Shown: positions 61,551 to 64,000 of the stretch, one piece after another
How positions within the stretch are numbered: the first letter of the stretch is position 1
Layout: each line of letters starts with the position of its first letter
Source: Amaranthus tricolor
Lineage: Eukaryota > Streptophyta > Magnoliopsida > Caryophyllales > Amaranthaceae
Direction: 5' to 3'
DNA: 64,000 nt
Assembly: GCF_026212465.1 (NCBI RefSeq)
Contig: NC_080050.1
Span: forward strand, 31,863,570-31,927,569
Notes under the pieces: generated by a model
Told to the model about the DNA's origin: nothing
The model's database searches: none
Seen by the model: only the letters and a program-made list of their open reading frames with translations
Position numbers and translations under genes: made by a program

Positions 61551-62974
61551 TGATGTGTAGTAAAATCCTGTATGATGGAGTGTAAATGGGGAATCTGACG
61601 CGGATTGGTTGATAAATTTGATAGGAAGTGAAGTTTTGTATAACCCCTTTTTGGGTGACAGAGGAAGTTAGGTGAATTGAAAATTGGAAGGTTAGAAGAA
61701 AGTATTGTGTGGGTCTATACATTTAAAAATTAACAAACGATGTTATATAATTTAAAAATTATAATTTTATTTTGAAAATTAAAATTTGGTTGAATTTAGT
61801 GTTTGAAAGATTAAAAAAACTCAAATTACGTTACAATAAAATTTAAAATTTATTCTCATACTCATTCTTATGGGTATTTAAAGCTCATGTATATTAAAAT
61901 ATTTTGAAAATTGACGTATCGTCTTAATGGAGAACAAATATCAATTTTCATAAAAGATTTTGATTCGATTTTCACCATAGCTATCTCCTTCTCTCAACTT
62001 ATAGATTATATAGAAGTACTATTTAATATTCACAAATTCTTGTATGAGACATGTCTTATATTTAGGTTAAATAGTTCAATAATAAAAACTTTTGGGTTAT
62101 GCGCGCAATCAGCCGATCAAATATATTACTCGTGCGAAAAAACCTCCCACTCTTCCACGATTTAACATTTGTCCTCATTGTTGAAAATAATTTAAATCGA
62201 CTCGAAATAATAGATCAAAAACAAAAATAAAATTGTATCTTTAAAATATTATCAACTCATGCATACTATATCTAAAAATCCTACTCAAATTCTCTATTCA
62301 AGATACAACAGAAAACTTGGATTATTCATGAGTTATCATTTGTTGATAAGATTTGCTTATTAGGTTATTAATTAAATAATGTATTTTATTTGTCTAATAG
62401 TTTTTTCGAATTAAAATTAATTCATTCATTTCGTGCTTAGTAGACTTATATGCATGGAAGCATGGAAATTTTTAAAAGAGAAAAGCTATGGATAACATAT
62501 AATATACACATGGGTCATGTGGATTATTATTTATAATATAAAATTGTCTTGTCAAATTTGTAAATAGAATTTATTTATTTTCTCCAACGTGTCATGAAAG
62601 GGATATTTATTGCAAAAATAGAGATTGCAAAATCAAATGATTTTGTATTTGCATGCCATAGAGGCATAGACATTTTCATTATATTTGGAGCAAATAAACA
62701 AGATTTGGTTCACACTCTGCATTAACTTAATAATTAATGGTATTTCTCTTAAGTAAAAATACTTGCTATTAAAAAATAGTTTTTAAAGTTAGTATATTCT
62801 AAAATAATATAAACTAAGTACATATAAAAATTTCTCATAATTTATAATGAAATAATAAATATACATCATACCTCATATATGAGCAACTTATTCAAATAAA
62901 TTACAATACATAATAGTATATTTTTAAGAAATAATATATTAACATGAGTTGGAAAATTTGAAAAAAAAAAAAGT
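61551..62974. other. AT-rich intergenic DNA
   Basis: Invertase upstream region. I see no coding sequence, structured RNA or transposon end that I can support before the foldback arm begins at 62975. Confidence 0.5.
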
Positions 62975-64000
62975 TTTTAATAACTTTAATCAAAAAATAA
63001 GCTTTGGCCAAACTTTATTCCCAAAATAAGTGTCTTTGGCCCCAAAGTAGGCTCGGTATGTAATCGCTGTTACTAACAGCGAGTACAAATAACAGCGAGT
63101 ACAAATAAATGGTCAAAATTTTAGTCAAGCTATATGTCGCTGTTACTAACAGCGAAATAAGTCTTTGACTGGTCAATAATCAAATCGCTGTTAGTAACAG
63201 CGACTTTAGGCGACCCTAAATACAGCAGCATTCTTCCTCCTTCGTCATTTCACCCGATTTTGTATCAGAGACCTAACCCACGGAATATTTGTATGATGTT
63301 TTTATATACTAAACATTAGTAACAATTTGTATATATTGAATATTTTAACATGTGGATTGTTGTATATATTTTGTAATATATATGTAGATGTGTATATATG
63401 TTTATCGTATTATCACATGTTTATTATGAATAAAATGATGCTAATTACTCAAAGTTTTCAGCGATGAATCATTCCTCTAAGAATTAGGTATGAATTAAAT
63501 CAAAATCAAACAGACACTTATATTCAAATACAGTAAATGATCTCGAAAATTCAACACAATTTCATTCTTGTTCAACGAATCCATATCAAATTACCTTCAA
63601 AATCGATTAACTAGAACAAAAATGATGGAGTTTGGATACAATGAAGTAGGGAAATGATGGAGTTATTTATAGAACATAATAACAACGGCTATTTTTAACT
63701 TTATAACAACTAGTTTTCAATTTTACAACAGCTTGTTTAAATCATACAAAAAAGTCAATAAAAGTCAAACCAGGTTAAGCCTAAAGTCGCTGTTACTAAC
63801 AGCGACTTGACCATTGACCAGTCAAAGCCTTATTTCGCTGTTAGTAACAACGACATATAGCTGGACTAAAATTTTGACCATTTTTTTATACTCGCTGTTA
63901 GTAATAGCGATTACATACTGAGCCTAGCTTTGGGGCCAAAGACGCTTATTTTGGAAATAAAGTTTAGCCAAAGCTTATTTTTTGATTAAAGTTATTAAAA
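62975..64000. mobile_element. Long-inverted-repeat element reaching the window end
   Basis: The left arm at 62975-63211 and right arm at 63780-64000 are inverted copies. The left is 16 bases longer because GAGTACAAATAACAGC is duplicated in it. Each arm contains three copies of a 19-base near-palindrome, TCGCTGTTACTAACAGCGA or a close variant (63064-63082, 63137-63155, 63185-63203; 63787-63805, 63835-63853, 63892-63910). The middle, about 570 bases, has no transposase. The arms could extend further, since the window ends inside the repeat. Probably a MULE- or foldback-type non-autonomous element. Confidence 0.82.

Noticed and set aside
61498..61722. Minus-strand frame with FPFPFP repeats near the invertase promoter
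   Set aside because: Made by the GGGAAT hexamer repeat.
63064..63910. Regularly spaced short palindromes, considered as a CRISPR-like array
   Set aside because: The window is plant nuclear DNA, spacing is irregular and the copies are arranged as two mirrored arms of a transposable element.

Overview
This window is nuclear chromosomal DNA from a flowering plant, most likely a eudicot. The genes have many GT-AG introns in AT-rich DNA and encode plant-specific or plastid proteins: a JAZ/TIFY6 repressor, a GASA/snakin peptide, plastid glutamyl-tRNA reductase and a GH100 neutral invertase. Plant-type transposons are scattered between and inside the genes. I cannot name the species from the sequence alone.

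Layout. Plus strand: the last exon of a terpene synthase (7-309), a complete UFC1, the E2 enzyme of ufmylation (1261-5417), and a complete HEMA1-type glutamyl-tRNA reductase (8037-10687). From 12 kb onward every recognised gene is on the minus strand: an MFSD12-like transporter (12383-17991, 12 exons), the beta subunit of mitochondrial 3-methylcrotonyl-CoA carboxylase (26566-32893, 10 exons), a TIFY6/JAZ3-type jasmonate repressor (33840-37643, 6 exons), a GASA/snakin peptide (43558-44973, 3 exons), an ERD2-like seven-membrane-segment protein (49738-54024, 6 exons) and a cytosolic alkaline/neutral invertase (56460-60893, 4 exons). For each of the eight genes wholly inside the window, the exon phases I placed by hand close exactly and give a protein of the family's usual length. 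The one reservation is TIFY6, which lacks the family's usual extreme N-terminus. HEMA1 and the MFSD12-like gene converge. The rest of the minus-strand genes follow head to tail, without the operon-like coupling seen in bacteria.

The genes do not form a pathway. They are ordinary neighbours on a chromosome: protein modification, tetrapyrrole synthesis, leucine breakdown, hormone signalling, secretion and sucrose cleavage.

The accessory DNA is the more unusual part. It includes a three-level nest (a Stowaway MITE inside a hAT element inside a copia retroelement, 40.5-43.2 kb), a second hAT element with a perfect 8-bp target duplication inside a tandem array (45.5-46.3 kb), two long-inverted-repeat foldback elements (24.7-25.4 kb, and 62.97 kb to the window end), three related solo LTRs that all lie in introns, a SINE family, and a GC-richer repeat family found only in introns. 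I see no undescribed gene system. The most checkable oddities are a 28-bp perfect direct repeat bracketing MCCB exon 9, a Jas intron whose retention would stop translation at once inside the TIFY6 degron, an isolated promoter-like GC-richer patch at 22.45-22.95 kb, and a 203-codon open frame in an invertase intron.
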